Source: Woeseia sp. (GTDB taxonomy: Bacteria; Pseudomonadota; Gammaproteobacteria; Steroidobacterales; Woeseiaceae). From it: DNA of 64,000 nucleotides. Position numbers and translations under genes: made by a program. This document shows, in pieces, positions 1 through 8,406 of this stretch (position 1 is its first letter; every line of letters starts with the position of its first letter). Where the stretch lies: positions 1,471,305-1,535,304 of the forward strand of contig JAJFKW010000001.1 in assembly GCA_021773015.1 (NCBI GenBank), in the 5' to 3' direction. The notes below the pieces were generated by a model. The model was not told the DNA's origin, did no database searches, and saw only the letters and a list, made by a program, of their open reading frames with translations.

Positions 1-491
1 TTGGACGCCTTGTGTTGATTACGATGGCGCCACCGGTTGCGTTTCTGCCGTAGATCGCACCTTGTGGCCCCTTAACAACCTCGATGCTCTCGATATCAAA
101 CAGCTCCTGACGAAATTGCAACGCGCTGAACTGGAGCACACCGTCAACAATTGTCGCTACTGGAGCCTCACCGTTGCGAACTTGCGTAACACCGCGAATA
201 CTTAAGAAACTCGTGCCAATGCCTTGTGAGGTTGCCAACGTTACATTGGGAGTCAGTGCAACAAAGTCTTCAACTCGTTGAATGCCGGCGTCCTGAATCA
301 TTTGTGCATTGAATGCCGTAACCGCAATAGGGGCCTCAAGCGCGGATTCATTGCGTCGCCTCGCCGTTACCACTATTTCTTCAAGCGCGAATGAGCCATC
401 GGCTGCGGAATCCTGAGCGACTGTGGGCATGGCCAGCAATATCGCCGATCCTGCCGCCGTAAGGAATCTAATCGATTTGAAAAAGTGCATG
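1..491 (-). CDS. TonB-dependent receptor, N-terminal part (runs off the window)
   Basis: Only the first 163 or so residues are in the window; the 3' part lies beyond base 1. A signal peptide (MHFFKSIRFL..., cleaved after about AMPTVAQ) is followed by a TonB-box-like EEIVVTARRR and a typical plug domain with PNVTLATSQG, LSIRGV, a VDGV motif and the highly conserved IESIEVVKGPQGAIYGRNA near residues 136-155. Such receptors import bulky substrates across the outer membrane using TonB energy. It is transcribed away from the XRE-cupin regulator gene across a 225-base gap holding a palindromic operator candidate, so it probably supplies the substrate processed by the 717-5540 genes. The identification is secure; the substrate is not visible. 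Confidence 0.93.
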
Positions 492-608
492 TGTCGAACC
501 CCCCATAAAAATTCAGTATCGAAACGCAAAAAATCGAGATATCGCGACCACTACGTGGGCGGAGATACATCCGGCCCGCCGACGTAAAAGCGCACAACAT
601 CACAACTA

Positions 609-638
609 ATCTTAACTTTACTTAAATTTTTAAGTAAA
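609..638 (-). promoter_or_regulatory. possible leftward promoter of the TonB receptor
   Basis: Read on the minus strand, TTTACT (638-633) and TAAGAT (614-609) are 18 bases apart, each matching four of six positions of the sigma-70 boxes. If used, transcription starts near 602, giving a leader of about 110 bases. The boxes overlap the 617-638 palindrome, so a bound repressor would block it. Confidence 0.35.
617..638. promoter_or_regulatory. perfect palindrome, probable operator
   Basis: TTTACTTAAA, two T, TTTAAGTAAA: ten-base arms that are exact reverse complements with a two-base centre. It lies between the divergent receptor and regulator genes, just upstream of the rightward -35 box and over the weak leftward promoter. 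XRE-family dimers bind such symmetric sites, so it is inferred to be the target of the regulator encoded at 717. Confidence 0.6.
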
Positions 639-649
639 TCAAATATTTT

Positions 650-677
650 TTGACATTGCTCGCGATGTGACTAGAAT
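650..677 (+). promoter_or_regulatory. sigma-70 promoter of the XRE-cupin operon
   Basis: TTGACA (650-655), a 16-base spacer and TAGAAT (672-677) closely match the sigma-70 consensus. The predicted start near 684 gives a leader of about 33 bases before the ATG at 717. The 617-638 palindrome ends 11 bases upstream of the -35 box. Confidence 0.65.
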
Positions 678-716
678 TGCCGCATCACTTGCAGCGCAGC
701 AGCGGAATCGATTGGC

Positions 717-1319
717 ATGACGACCCAGGCAAACACCACTAGCCCTTTTAAAAGATCGATCGGCAGCATACTCAAGGCGCGGCGATTGGAACTCGGGCTG
801 ACGCTGCAGGAATTGGCCGCACGTGCGGAATTGTCCGCAGCGTTCATTTCGCAGGCAGAGCGGGGCAAGGCTACGCCTTCCATCGTTTCGCTGATCAACA
901 TGGCTAAGGCGCTGGAAACGGACATCCACTACTTCATAACACCGCCCTCACCCACCAGTTTGGTTCGCCGGGCGTCCAACCCGCAGTATGTGGATATCGA
1001 CTCGCCCGTCGTCTACAAGCGCCTCGACGCAGAAATTCGCAATCAGCGCATGAATGCACTGATCATGGAAATTCCACCAGGAACCAAGCTACCAGTCGTG
1101 CATCGCGCGGAAGGCGAGGATTTTTTCTACGTTTTGGAAGGAGAGGTCGAGCAACGAATCGGCGACAAGGTGTTCACATTGAAGAAAGGTGACTGTGCGC
1201 ATCACAATACGCAAATTGATCACGACGTCGATAACAAAAGCAGGAAAACTGCAAAGCTGCTCTGGGTTGGTACGCCGGTTCTATTTCCGTCAAGCCTCGA
1301 CAAACCCAATGACGGTTAA
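717..1319 (+). CDS. XRE-family transcriptional regulator with C-terminal cupin domain
   Basis: A 200-residue protein. Residues 14-70 form a helix-turn-helix of the XRE/HTH_3 type (ARRLELGLTLQELAARAELS, then FISQAERGKATPS), and residues about 105-190 form a cupin_2 barrel with GTKLPVVHRAEGEDFFYVLEG. The family senses a small metabolite in the cupin and controls nearby catabolic or transport genes. It is the first gene of a rightward run and is divergent from a TonB receptor. The perfect palindrome at 617-638 is its most likely operator, implying control of itself and of the receptor. The effector is unknown; a prolyl peptide or breakdown product is an inference from the neighbours. Confidence 0.92.
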   Translation: MTTQANTTSPFKRSIGSILKARRLELGLTLQELAARAELSAAFISQAERGKATPSIVSLINMAKALETDIHYFITPPSPTSLVRRASNPQYVDIDSPVVYKRLDAEIRNQRMNALIMEIPPGTKLPVVHRAEGEDFFYVLEGEVEQRIGDKVFTLKKGDCAHHNTQIDHDVDNKSRKTAKLLWVGTPVLFPSSLDKPNDG

Positions 1320-1373
1320 CCGAAAATCTAATATTGCGACGGCTGCATAGGCAGATGTTGGCCAGTCATATCT

Positions 1374-1916
1374 ATGAAAACACTGGTTGTCACTACTCAG
1401 CTCGGTGAGTTTGAGCTCGCACTCCAGATTGATCGGGCACCGAAAACTTGCGCGTACTTCGAAGCAATTGCACAGAAAAACGCGCTCGATAATTCAATAA
1501 TTTTTCGCATCATATCGCACGACAATCATCGACCGGGCGACACTTGCCCGATTCAAGTGGTGCAAATCGGTACGCCGCAAAAGTTCTCAACCGCAAGGGA
1601 GTCGATTACTCACGAAAACACGCGCCAAACCGGATTATGCCATCGAAAATGGACCGTATCGGCAGCACGTTTCGATGCTGGAGAGCTGTATCGCAGTTTT
1701 TTTGTGTGCATGCGCGACGAACCCGAACTCGATTTTGGTGGGCGACGTCAGCCTGATGGAGAAGGATATGCGGCTTTCGGTCATGTGATCGATGGGTTTG
1801 CAACACTGGAAAAAATATTTGGGCGCGCTGAGGATGACGAAATGCTACGCGACCCTATCCCCGTATTTGAGATTTCGCTGCTGGAGGAACTTCACAGTGA
1901 TCAACAAAACGGCTGA
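1374..1916 (+). CDS. peptidyl-prolyl cis-trans isomerase, cyclophilin type (divergent)
   Basis: A 180-residue protein with the cyclophilin layout: an N-terminal strand VVTTQLGEFELAL, then RAPKTCAYFEAIA, a middle FFVCMRDEPELDFGG and a C-terminal YAAFGHVIDGFATLEKI, matching the usual FF(I/V)-LD-G and FGxV-G-V segments. No signal peptide is seen, so it is probably cytoplasmic. It is more divergent than housekeeping PpiB and may be reduced in activity: the usual FHR and QGGD core appears here as FRIISHDNHRPGD followed by VQIG. It lies 54 bases after the regulator and 13 bases before a proline iminopeptidase, so it may turn X-Pro bonds into the isomer that the peptidases cut. That coupling is an inference. 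Confidence 0.82.
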   Translation: MKTLVVTTQLGEFELALQIDRAPKTCAYFEAIAQKNALDNSIIFRIISHDNHRPGDTCPIQVVQIGTPQKFSTARESITHENTRQTGLCHRKWTVSAARFDAGELYRSFFVCMRDEPELDFGGRRQPDGEGYAAFGHVIDGFATLEKIFGRAEDDEMLRDPIPVFEISLLEELHSDQQNG

Positions 1917-1929
1917 TAAGGATTTTTGA

Positions 1930-2874
1930 ATGAATGCACTCTATCCGACAATTGAACCGTTCAACGTAGGCCAGATACGCGTCTCAGAAATACACAACAT
2001 CGTGTACGAAGAGGTCGGCAATCCGAAAGGCCAGCCAGCGCTGTTTCTACACGGCGGTCCGGGAGTCGGAATTTCACCGAGTTACCGCCGATTCTTCGAC
2101 CCCGCACACTATCGCACCATCCTGGTACATCAGCGCGGTGCAGGACAAAGCACGCCGCACGCGGACATTAGGGAGAACACCACCTGGAATATCGTCAGTG
2201 ACCTGGAGCAGATTCGGCAGCACCTCGGCATCGAAAAATGGACTGTAATGGGCGGCAGCTGGGGCAGTCTTCTCGCATTGTGCTATGCCATACGGCATCC
2301 GGACAGCGTGGCTGGCATCATTATCCGCGGCGTATTTCTGGGGCGACAGTTCGAAATTGATTGGATCCACCGTCCACACGGCGCCGCGTTAATCTACCCG
2401 GAGGAATGGGAAAAATACAATGCGCCAGTGCACGATGCGTCTGACAAAGTCGCGGCATATTGTAAATTACTTAATAGCGACGACCATAGTCTTGCGCTGG
2501 CGGCGGCGCGCTCATGGACCCGTTGGGAAGCATCGATGATGAATTTGTTTCCGGACCTTGAAGCGCTCGACGAAATGATCGGTGATCATTCCGCGCTCTC
2601 CATAGCGAGAATTGAGTCGTACTTTACGGCACACAATTTCTTCCTGGATGCCGATAATTTTGTCCTCGACAACGTGGCGGCCACGGCGGACATTCCATGC
2701 AAAATCATTCACGGCCGATACGACACTATCTGCCCGCCAATATCGGCCTGGCAGCTACACGAAGCGTTACCCAAATCCGAACTAACGATCGTTTCGGATG
2801 GCGCACATTCGCCACTGGACGGTGGCATGACGGCTAAACTTGTCAAGGCCGCCGACGAATTTCGCAAACAATAG
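1930..2874 (+). CDS. pip: proline iminopeptidase (peptidase family S33)
   Basis: A 314-residue alpha/beta hydrolase of the length usual for this family. It has the oxyanion-hole motif HGGPG (residues 41-45), the DQRG-like VHQRGAGQS and the nucleophile elbow GGSWGS with Ser110. The acid is likely in HGRYDTICPP and the histidine in SDGAHSPLDGG near the C-terminus. The enzyme removes N-terminal proline from peptides in the cytoplasm. It follows the cyclophilin by 13 bases and precedes the MFS gene by 50, so they are probably one transcript. Assignment to S33 is firm; proline specificity comes from overall similarity and operon context. Confidence 0.9.
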   Translation: MNALYPTIEPFNVGQIRVSEIHNIVYEEVGNPKGQPALFLHGGPGVGISPSYRRFFDPAHYRTILVHQRGAGQSTPHADIRENTTWNIVSDLEQIRQHLGIEKWTVMGGSWGSLLALCYAIRHPDSVAGIIIRGVFLGRQFEIDWIHRPHGAALIYPEEWEKYNAPVHDASDKVAAYCKLLNSDDHSLALAAARSWTRWEASMMNLFPDLEALDEMIGDHSALSIARIESYFTAHNFFLDADNFVLDNVAATADIPCKIIHGRYDTICPPISAWQLHEALPKSELTIVSDGAHSPLDGGMTAKLVKAADEFRKQ

Positions 2875-2924
2875 CTCACAGCACACAATGCCCGCCCTGT
2901 GGCAAATCAAAGGTCCGATCCGTT

Positions 2925-4259
2925 ATGAATGAAGCAACGCCAATCGAACAGAATCATGAAACGACAGCAAAGAGCGTTGGCCAATGGTTTCAGGAAATGC
3001 CCCTAACGAGGACACATTGGGTAGCGGGTTTGACGCTGTTCATGGCGTTCGTCATTGAATCCTGGGAAATGATGATCATTATTTTTTCCAGTGGCGCGAT
3101 CGGCATTGACTTCGCGCTAAGCTCAGAGCAGATCGGCTCACTCATCGGCGCGATGTTTCTCGGCATGATTCCCGGCGCGCTTTTGTGGGGAAAACTGATG
3201 GGTCCGCTGGGCCGTAAGCAATGCCTCATGTGGAGTATTGGCTTGTATGGATTATTTCCGCTGATTAGTGCATTTGCGCCGAGTTTCGAATTTCTATGGG
3301 TAATAAGGTTTTTGTGTGGAATCGTTTTGTCTGGCGCGCTCGTTGTAACGTTTCCGTACTTCGAAGAACTCGTGCCGGTCAAAGTGCGCGGAACCGCCAC
3401 TGTCTATTTGTCAGCGGGTTGGCCTGTCGGTTTTCTGCTGGCGATTGCGATCACCGTTTTGTTTACCGATCTGGGGTGGCGTTGGATCATCGGATTTAGC
3501 TCGGTCATTTCGCTGTGGGCGATCGTTGTCGCAAAATTTGTACCCGAGTCACCGTACTGGCTGGCGGAAAAGGGTCGAACGGAAGAGGCCAATAATGCAA
3601 TTAATCGGTTGTCAGAAGGTGCGCTTTCGGCGTCGACACGGCCTTCTGAAAACAGCGCCGATGGCAACATGGCGTTTATGGACATTTTTCGTGGCACAGC
3701 ACTGCGAGTCACAGCGGTACAAAGCGCCATTAACTTTTGCTTCGCATTCGCATATTGGGGGCTTGCGTCTTGGATGCCAGCATTGCTTGCGGAGCGCGGT
3801 CTGAGTGCGCCGCAAGGCTTGGGATTTATGGCTATATCGGCGCTATTTATGTTTCCTGGCTACATTTCAGCGAGTTTTCTGACTGGAAAATATGGACGAA
3901 AGAAAGTAATGCTGGCATACGTCTTCATTTCGGCCATTGCCGGTTTCGGCTTCGCAATGTCCTCCAATTTGGCCGAAATGTATTTTTGGAATTTCACACT
4001 TTCGTTCTTTAGCCTCGGCGCGTGGGGCGTCTGGAATACCTGGCTCGGAGAGATCTACGACACGAGTAACCGCGGTGCGGGTACGGCGTGGGGCGTTTCC
4101 GCTCAACGCGTCGCCAATGCGGTGGCCCCCGTGCTAATAGGAACGATGCTGGCCAAGACCAGCTTCTTGTTGACGGTAGGGTTCGTCGCCTTATTTCTTG
4201 CCATCACTTTCTTCGCTGCGATATTTCTGCCGGAAACCGAAGGTGAGACGCTGCGCTAG
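2925..4259 (+). CDS. MFS transporter
   Basis: A 444-residue integral membrane protein with about 12 hydrophobic segments and a long central cytoplasmic loop near residues 210-245, the standard major facilitator layout. The loop 2-3 signature is present as KLMGPLGRKQCLMW, and PESPYWLAEKGRTEEA after the sixth segment is typical of the sugar or organic-acid porter branch. The second half repeats the loop signature as GKYGRKKVMLAY. It sits between the iminopeptidase and amidohydrolase genes, so a peptide, amino-acid derivative or organic acid is a plausible substrate. Direction and substrate cannot be read from the sequence. Confidence 0.9.
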   Translation: MNEATPIEQNHETTAKSVGQWFQEMPLTRTHWVAGLTLFMAFVIESWEMMIIIFSSGAIGIDFALSSEQIGSLIGAMFLGMIPGALLWGKLMGPLGRKQCLMWSIGLYGLFPLISAFAPSFEFLWVIRFLCGIVLSGALVVTFPYFEELVPVKVRGTATVYLSAGWPVGFLLAIAITVLFTDLGWRWIIGFSSVISLWAIVVAKFVPESPYWLAEKGRTEEANNAINRLSEGALSASTRPSENSADGNMAFMDIFRGTALRVTAVQSAINFCFAFAYWGLASWMPALLAERGLSAPQGLGFMAISALFMFPGYISASFLTGKYGRKKVMLAYVFISAIAGFGFAMSSNLAEMYFWNFTLSFFSLGAWGVWNTWLGEIYDTSNRGAGTAWGVSAQRVANAVAPVLIGTMLAKTSFLLTVGFVALFLAITFFAAIFLPETEGETLR

Positions 4260-4322
4260 CTGAACCGAACGACCGCGCCAGCAGAGAAAAATCAACTAGC
4301 GGTAAAACAGGACAATAGACAA

Positions 4323-5540
4323 ATGAAAAATGCAACGCTTCTCGTCAATGGTTTGATTTTCGATGGCCATAGCCCGGACCTAATAGCGGACAAATTCCTT
4401 CTAATCGACAATGATCGCATCGCATCAATCACGGACGTCCGCCCAGACGTAGAGGCAAGCGAATTCGATGTTGCCGGCAAGGTCATCATGCCGGGCCTGA
4501 TTGACTGTCATTTTCATGCGTACGCCTGCAAAGTCAATTTAGCCGAAATTGAGACGATGCCAATTTCATATTTAGCACAGCGGGGCCGGCAATTAATGGA
4601 AGGCGCTTTGCAACGCGGATTTACGACCGTACGCGATGCCGGTGGCGCGGACTATGGGCTTTGGCGTTCAATTGAGGAAGGCGTCTTTGCAGGACCGCGA
4701 TTGTTCTATTCGGGGCGCGCATTCAGCCAGACCGGCGGACATGTTGATCCGCGCCCACAGCATGTCGAGCCTTGCCAATGCGCATTGGCGGGCAATTTGG
4801 GCCATGTGGTGGACGGGGTCGACGCGCTTCGCAAAGCGGTGAGAGAAAACCTTCGCCAAGGCGCACACCAGATTAAAATCATGGTTTCCGGCGGAATATC
4901 TTCACCGACGGATCCGATATGGATGCTGCAATTTTCTGACGATGAGATTAAGGTGGCGGTCGAAGAAGCTGCGAGACGTCGCACCTACGTCATGGCGCAT
5001 GCGTATACGGCGGAAACGATATCGCGGGCGGTCAAGCTAGGCGTTCGCTCGATTGAACATGCGAACTTAATCGATAATGCAGCCGCAAAAGTCGTCGCAG
5101 ACGAAGGCGCGTTCGTTGTGCCAACGCTTGTAACCTACGACGCGATTAGCCGCTTTGGAAAACAAGCTGGAGCGCCGCAGACAACGCTGGACAAACTTAA
5201 GGACGTACATCAGAAGGGTATGGAAGCTGTCGAAATCTGTAGTGCGGCAAGTGTTTCGCTCGGCCTGGGTACTGATCTGCTCGGCGACATGCACATACAC
5301 CAGCGAGACGAGTTGAGAATTCGCGGCGAAATCCAATCGCCCTTCGAAGTATTGCATTCAGCGACAGCAGTCAATGCTCGAATAATTCAACACGAAAACG
5401 AACTAGGCTGTATCAGGGAAGGCGCGTACGCGGATATGTTGATTGTCGATGGAAACCCGCTGGACGATCTCTCCCTGCTCTATGCAGACAAAGGCGCGGT
5501 AGAACACATCTTCAAGGCAGGAAAAATAGTCAATATCTAG
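4323..5540 (+). CDS. metal-dependent amidohydrolase, imidazolonepropionase / Xaa-Pro dipeptidase-like
   Basis: A 405-residue protein of the amidohydrolase superfamily (COG1228 type). The metal-binding HxH is in DCHFHAY (His63, His65); later ligands are likely the lysine in IKIMVSGG, the histidines in VMAHAYT and SIEHAN, and the aspartate in LGLGTDLLGD. A C-terminal GAYADMLIVDGNPLDD is the usual return to the beta-sandwich. Members hydrolyse cyclic amides or X-Pro and X-Arg dipeptides in the cytoplasm. Its place behind a prolyl isomerase and a proline iminopeptidase favours a prolyl dipeptidase role. It is the last gene before a 368-base gap. Confidence 0.88.
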   Translation: MKNATLLVNGLIFDGHSPDLIADKFLLIDNDRIASITDVRPDVEASEFDVAGKVIMPGLIDCHFHAYACKVNLAEIETMPISYLAQRGRQLMEGALQRGFTTVRDAGGADYGLWRSIEEGVFAGPRLFYSGRAFSQTGGHVDPRPQHVEPCQCALAGNLGHVVDGVDALRKAVRENLRQGAHQIKIMVSGGISSPTDPIWMLQFSDDEIKVAVEEAARRRTYVMAHAYTAETISRAVKLGVRSIEHANLIDNAAAKVVADEGAFVVPTLVTYDAISRFGKQAGAPQTTLDKLKDVHQKGMEAVEICSAASVSLGLGTDLLGDMHIHQRDELRIRGEIQSPFEVLHSATAVNARIIQHENELGCIREGAYADMLIVDGNPLDDLSLLYADKGAVEHIFKAGKIVNI

Positions 5541-5696
5541 CAAAGTACGCTCGAGCTAATTGACCGGGAAAATCGAAGCGTCCGTATTTCATCGCCAAAA
5601 CCTCGAAATTCGATTTGAGCAACCCTCCGTTAAGCCTCCTCAATCTGTTGCTACGCAGCTTGCACGGGCGGACGACGTTTTACATAAAACAAACAG

Positions 5697-5717
5697 TGTG
5701 ACGAGACGGCCGTCACA
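5697..5717. promoter_or_regulatory. inverted repeat TGTGACG-N7-CGTCACA
   Basis: The seven-base arms are perfect reverse complements around a seven-base centre. The half-sites resemble CRP half-sites, but the spacing is wider than the usual six bases, so it may be a site for another dimeric regulator or a duplicated, diverged CRP-type site. Confidence 0.4.
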
Positions 5718-5740
5718 AAAAACCGTTGTGGGCATGAAAA

Positions 5741-5756
5741 CGTGATGGACTTCACA
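5741..5756. promoter_or_regulatory. CRP/Vfr-type binding site
   Basis: CGTGA-TGGACT-TCACA matches nine of ten positions of the TGTGA-N6-TCACA consensus. It is 152 bases before the ATG of the first gene of the multiheme operon. Similar sites stand before both four-gene modules. Confidence 0.5.
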
Positions 5757-5804
5757 ATATTGACTGTGACCCGCGTCCCACTTTAAAAACTGCTGTACAA
5801 AAAT

Positions 5805-5831
5805 GCTCCTGACGGCACGCAACTCAGGAGC
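5805..5831 (+). promoter_or_regulatory. leader hairpin
   Basis: GCTCCTGA (5805-5812) pairs perfectly with TCAGGAGC (5824-5831) over an 11-base loop. There is no T-run after it, so it is not an intrinsic terminator. It could be a structure in the operon mRNA or another protein-binding site. Confidence 0.35.
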
Positions 5832-5908
5832 GGGCGAGTGATCGAGAATGGATGCGCTGATTCGAATCGCCAAAAAATTCGAACGGATTCGAAGTCGCGG
5901 CAATCTGC

Positions 5909-6832
5909 ATGGTGACGAGAGCGGCCGAAGTTCCGGCGTCACATCAATGGCAAAGCGATCCATTCGAAGGCAATCCGACACAGTGGCGCACTGTCGTTCG
6001 CAACAACATTGCCGCACTTGGTTTTGTCGCTGCCATGGTTCTTCTAGTCATCGGTTGGCTATTGCGCGATCGTCAATGGTTAAGCGCGGAAGAAGGCGTT
6101 GGCTATGCGCTCGGCGTCATTTCAGTCTCATGCATGTTGATACTGCTGTTGTACCCGCTGCGCAAGCGATTCCGAATTCTCAAATTCATTGGGCCGCTGC
6201 CGAAGTGGTTTCGAAATCACATGGTGCTTGGCGTATCAGCGCCTATCGCCGCACTTTACCACTGCAACTTCCAACTGGGCTCTCTCAATAGCCAGATTGC
6301 CCTGTACTCCGCTTTGATGGTTGCCGGTAGCGGGCTCGTTGGCAGATTCATCTACGCGAAAATTCACCGTGGACTGTACGGTCGCAAAACCAACCTAAGA
6401 GAGTTGCTTGCCCGAGTCAAAATGACCACGCCTGGTGTCGGTCAGTTGGGTACGTTTGTGCCAGAACTCACCAAGCGCATGACTGAGTTCGACAGGGCAG
6501 TGATGGTTCCTCCAGAATCGATCTTGGACTGTATACGCCTGCCCTTCTCGATGGCTCTACGAACACGACTCCAGTACTTCCGACTAATGCGATTTGCTAA
6601 GGTCTCGCTGGTCTATCAATCACAGCGTTCCGTTGAAATCGCCAATCATCGCAAGCAGCTACAAAAAACTATTCGCGATCATATTAAGCTGCATCTACAT
6701 CACGTCCGCCGAGTTGCCGAATTCACCGCCTACGATCGTTTGTTCGCTTTGTGGCACAAACTGCACTTTCCGTTTTTTGTAATACTCCTCGTGACTGTTG
6801 TTGTACATGTTGCGGTGGTGCATCTGTACTGA
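5909..6832 (+). CDS. His-rich integral membrane protein, possible b-type heme subunit of a multiheme system
   Basis: A 307-residue protein not recognised at family level with certainty. Hydrophobic segments lie near residues 34-52, 65-82, 104-118, 129-150 and 287-306. Histidines sit in or beside membrane segments: His104, His118, His283, His286, His300 and His305, which is what a membrane b-heme protein (ferric-reductase or cytochrome b561-like) needs. A basic cytoplasmic stretch (about 155-275) separates segments four and five. Its TGA overlaps the ATG of the 21-heme cytochrome gene by one base, so the two are translationally coupled. The inferred role is to pass electrons from the inner membrane to the periplasmic cytochromes; the heme itself is not proven. 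Confidence 0.6.
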   Translation: MVTRAAEVPASHQWQSDPFEGNPTQWRTVVRNNIAALGFVAAMVLLVIGWLLRDRQWLSAEEGVGYALGVISVSCMLILLLYPLRKRFRILKFIGPLPKWFRNHMVLGVSAPIAALYHCNFQLGSLNSQIALYSALMVAGSGLVGRFIYAKIHRGLYGRKTNLRELLARVKMTTPGVGQLGTFVPELTKRMTEFDRAVMVPPESILDCIRLPFSMALRTRLQYFRLMRFAKVSLVYQSQRSVEIANHRKQLQKTIRDHIKLHLHHVRRVAEFTAYDRLFALWHKLHFPFFVILLVTVVVHVAVVHLY

Positions 6833-8406
6833 TGGCACGGCGCGATGCGAGTCAAATACTTGTTGCCGTTGCCAGCTTTTTTGCGTTGGCACTAACGATG
6901 AACGACGCGGCTGCCTCCGAGGTAGAGAAATGGCTGTTGATGCCTGGAGACGTGGTTAGCTCACACTCTGAATTCGAAGCAGAGTGCAAACAGTGTCATG
7001 CGCCGTTGTCAGACCGCCAACAGGCAGAACTCTGTATCGAGTGCCACACGGAAATTGGCAGCGATATCGAGCGCGCCGGCGGGTTTCACGGACGCTTGCC
7101 GATTTCGGAGAAGCTTGAATGCGCGAACTGCCACACTGACCACGAAGGTCGCAATACCAAAATCGTTATCATCGATGAAGCGACGTTCGACCATACGCTG
7201 GCAGATTTTTCCCTGCGCGGCGTGCATCGCACGACTTCCTGCGAAAGTTGCCATACACCGGGAAGCCCGCACCGAGATGCATCGAATGAATGCGTCGGTT
7301 GCCATCTGGAAGATGACGCCCACGCGGGTAGCCTCGGAGAAGATTGCGGCGCATGCCACAGCGCCAGCGACTGGAGCCAAACTAATTTTGACCATTCACG
7401 TACGGCGTTTTCGTTAACGGGCGCGCATCGTGATACGCAATGTGCCAGCTGCCATTTAGCGGAAAATTTTTCGGATGTCGGCAAAACATGCGTGTCCTGC
7501 CATCAGTCCGACGACATTCACAAGGGGCAAAATGGCAGCGAATGTGGCAGCTGTCATCTGACGAAAAACTGGGACAGCGTTACCTTTGATCACTTCGCCA
7601 TCTCCGGTTTCGCGCTTATGGGTGCGCATGGGCAACTCACCTGCGGCGCGTGTCATCGTGCGGATAATCATCACGATTTGAATGGCAGCACATGTGAAAC
7701 TTGCCATCGCGATGATGATGCACACAAAGGGCAGTTTGGCGGCCAGTGTCAAAACTGCCACAACGTCAAGCATTGGCGCTCTACGAATTTCGATCATGCC
7801 GCACAAACCGACTTTGCGTTGCCACCCGGTCATGAGGAACTCGAATGTGACCAATGTCATGTTGAGTCCAACGTTAGTCCGCTGCCAAGGGATTGCGGAA
7901 CATGCCATCGCGAAACGGACCCACACAAAGGGCAACTCGGCAGTGAATGCGAAGCTTGTCATGCGCCAACCACGTGGACCGGAAAACTCTGGTTCGACCA
8001 TGACATTACAGAATTTCCGCTGCTTGGCCTTCATGCAGATCTGGATTGTATCGCTTGCCACGCCTCCGCTCAGTTTAAGGATGCGGATTCAGGTTGTATT
8101 TCCTGTCACGCGGAGGACGATCCGCACAACGGCGCGCTTGGGAAGCAGTGTGGTTCCTGCCATAACCCCGCGAATTGGCGCGCCTGGCTTTTTGATCACG
8201 ATGAGGACACACAGTTTGCGCTGACTGGCGGACATTCGGAATTGTTGTGTTCTGCCTGTCATACATCGACTACCGGGCAGCGAAAATCATTGTCGCAACA
8301 GTGCAGTAGCTGTCACCGACGCGACGATCCACACGGCGGGCGCTTTGGCGACAACTGCGACAGTTGCCATACAACAACTGACTTCTCTCATCTGGGAGAT
8401 TTGTAA
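6832..8406 (+). CDS. 21-heme periplasmic c-type cytochrome with tandem three-heme repeats
   Basis: Starting at the ATG at 6832, which overlaps the upstream stop, the protein has 524 residues with a signal peptide ending near MNDAAA. It contains 21 CXXCH motifs. From about residue 150 the chain is built of five repeats of roughly 66-69 residues, each with three hemes in the pattern CXXCHxxDDxHxG, CxxCHxxxxW, then FDHxxxTxFxLxGxHxxxxCxxCH; a sixth unit stops after its second heme. An in-frame ATG at 6751 would add a 27-residue Cys-rich start inside the previous gene and spoil the signal peptide, so it is rejected. Many extra histidines could serve as distal ligands. The likely role is a long periplasmic electron wire. 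Confidence 0.93.
   Translation: MARRDASQILVAVASFFALALTMNDAAASEVEKWLLMPGDVVSSHSEFEAECKQCHAPLSDRQQAELCIECHTEIGSDIERAGGFHGRLPISEKLECANCHTDHEGRNTKIVIIDEATFDHTLADFSLRGVHRTTSCESCHTPGSPHRDASNECVGCHLEDDAHAGSLGEDCGACHSASDWSQTNFDHSRTAFSLTGAHRDTQCASCHLAENFSDVGKTCVSCHQSDDIHKGQNGSECGSCHLTKNWDSVTFDHFAISGFALMGAHGQLTCGACHRADNHHDLNGSTCETCHRDDDAHKGQFGGQCQNCHNVKHWRSTNFDHAAQTDFALPPGHEELECDQCHVESNVSPLPRDCGTCHRETDPHKGQLGSECEACHAPTTWTGKLWFDHDITEFPLLGLHADLDCIACHASAQFKDADSGCISCHAEDDPHNGALGKQCGSCHNPANWRAWLFDHDEDTQFALTGGHSELLCSACHTSTTGQRKSLSQQCSSCHRRDDPHGGRFGDNCDSCHTTTDFSHLGDL

Larger units (their letters stand above)
5541..5908 (+). other. intergenic leader region of the multiheme operon
   Basis: No convincing gene was seen in these 368 bases. 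They hold a 7-7-7 inverted repeat (5697-5717), a CRP-like site (5741-5756) and a hairpin with perfect eight-base arms (5805-5831), listed separately. The concentration of symmetric elements suggests this is the control region of the operon starting at 5909. Confidence 0.5.

Noticed and set aside
6751-6831. Longer start for the 21-heme protein (27 extra residues)
   Set aside because: The extension is inside the previous gene, is Cys-rich and would sit before the signal peptide; the ATG at 6832 overlaps the stop and gives a clean signal.
7456-8061. Long antisense frames across the multiheme gene
   Set aside because: They arise from the regular CXXCH coding on the other strand; they have no family features and overlap a clear real gene.
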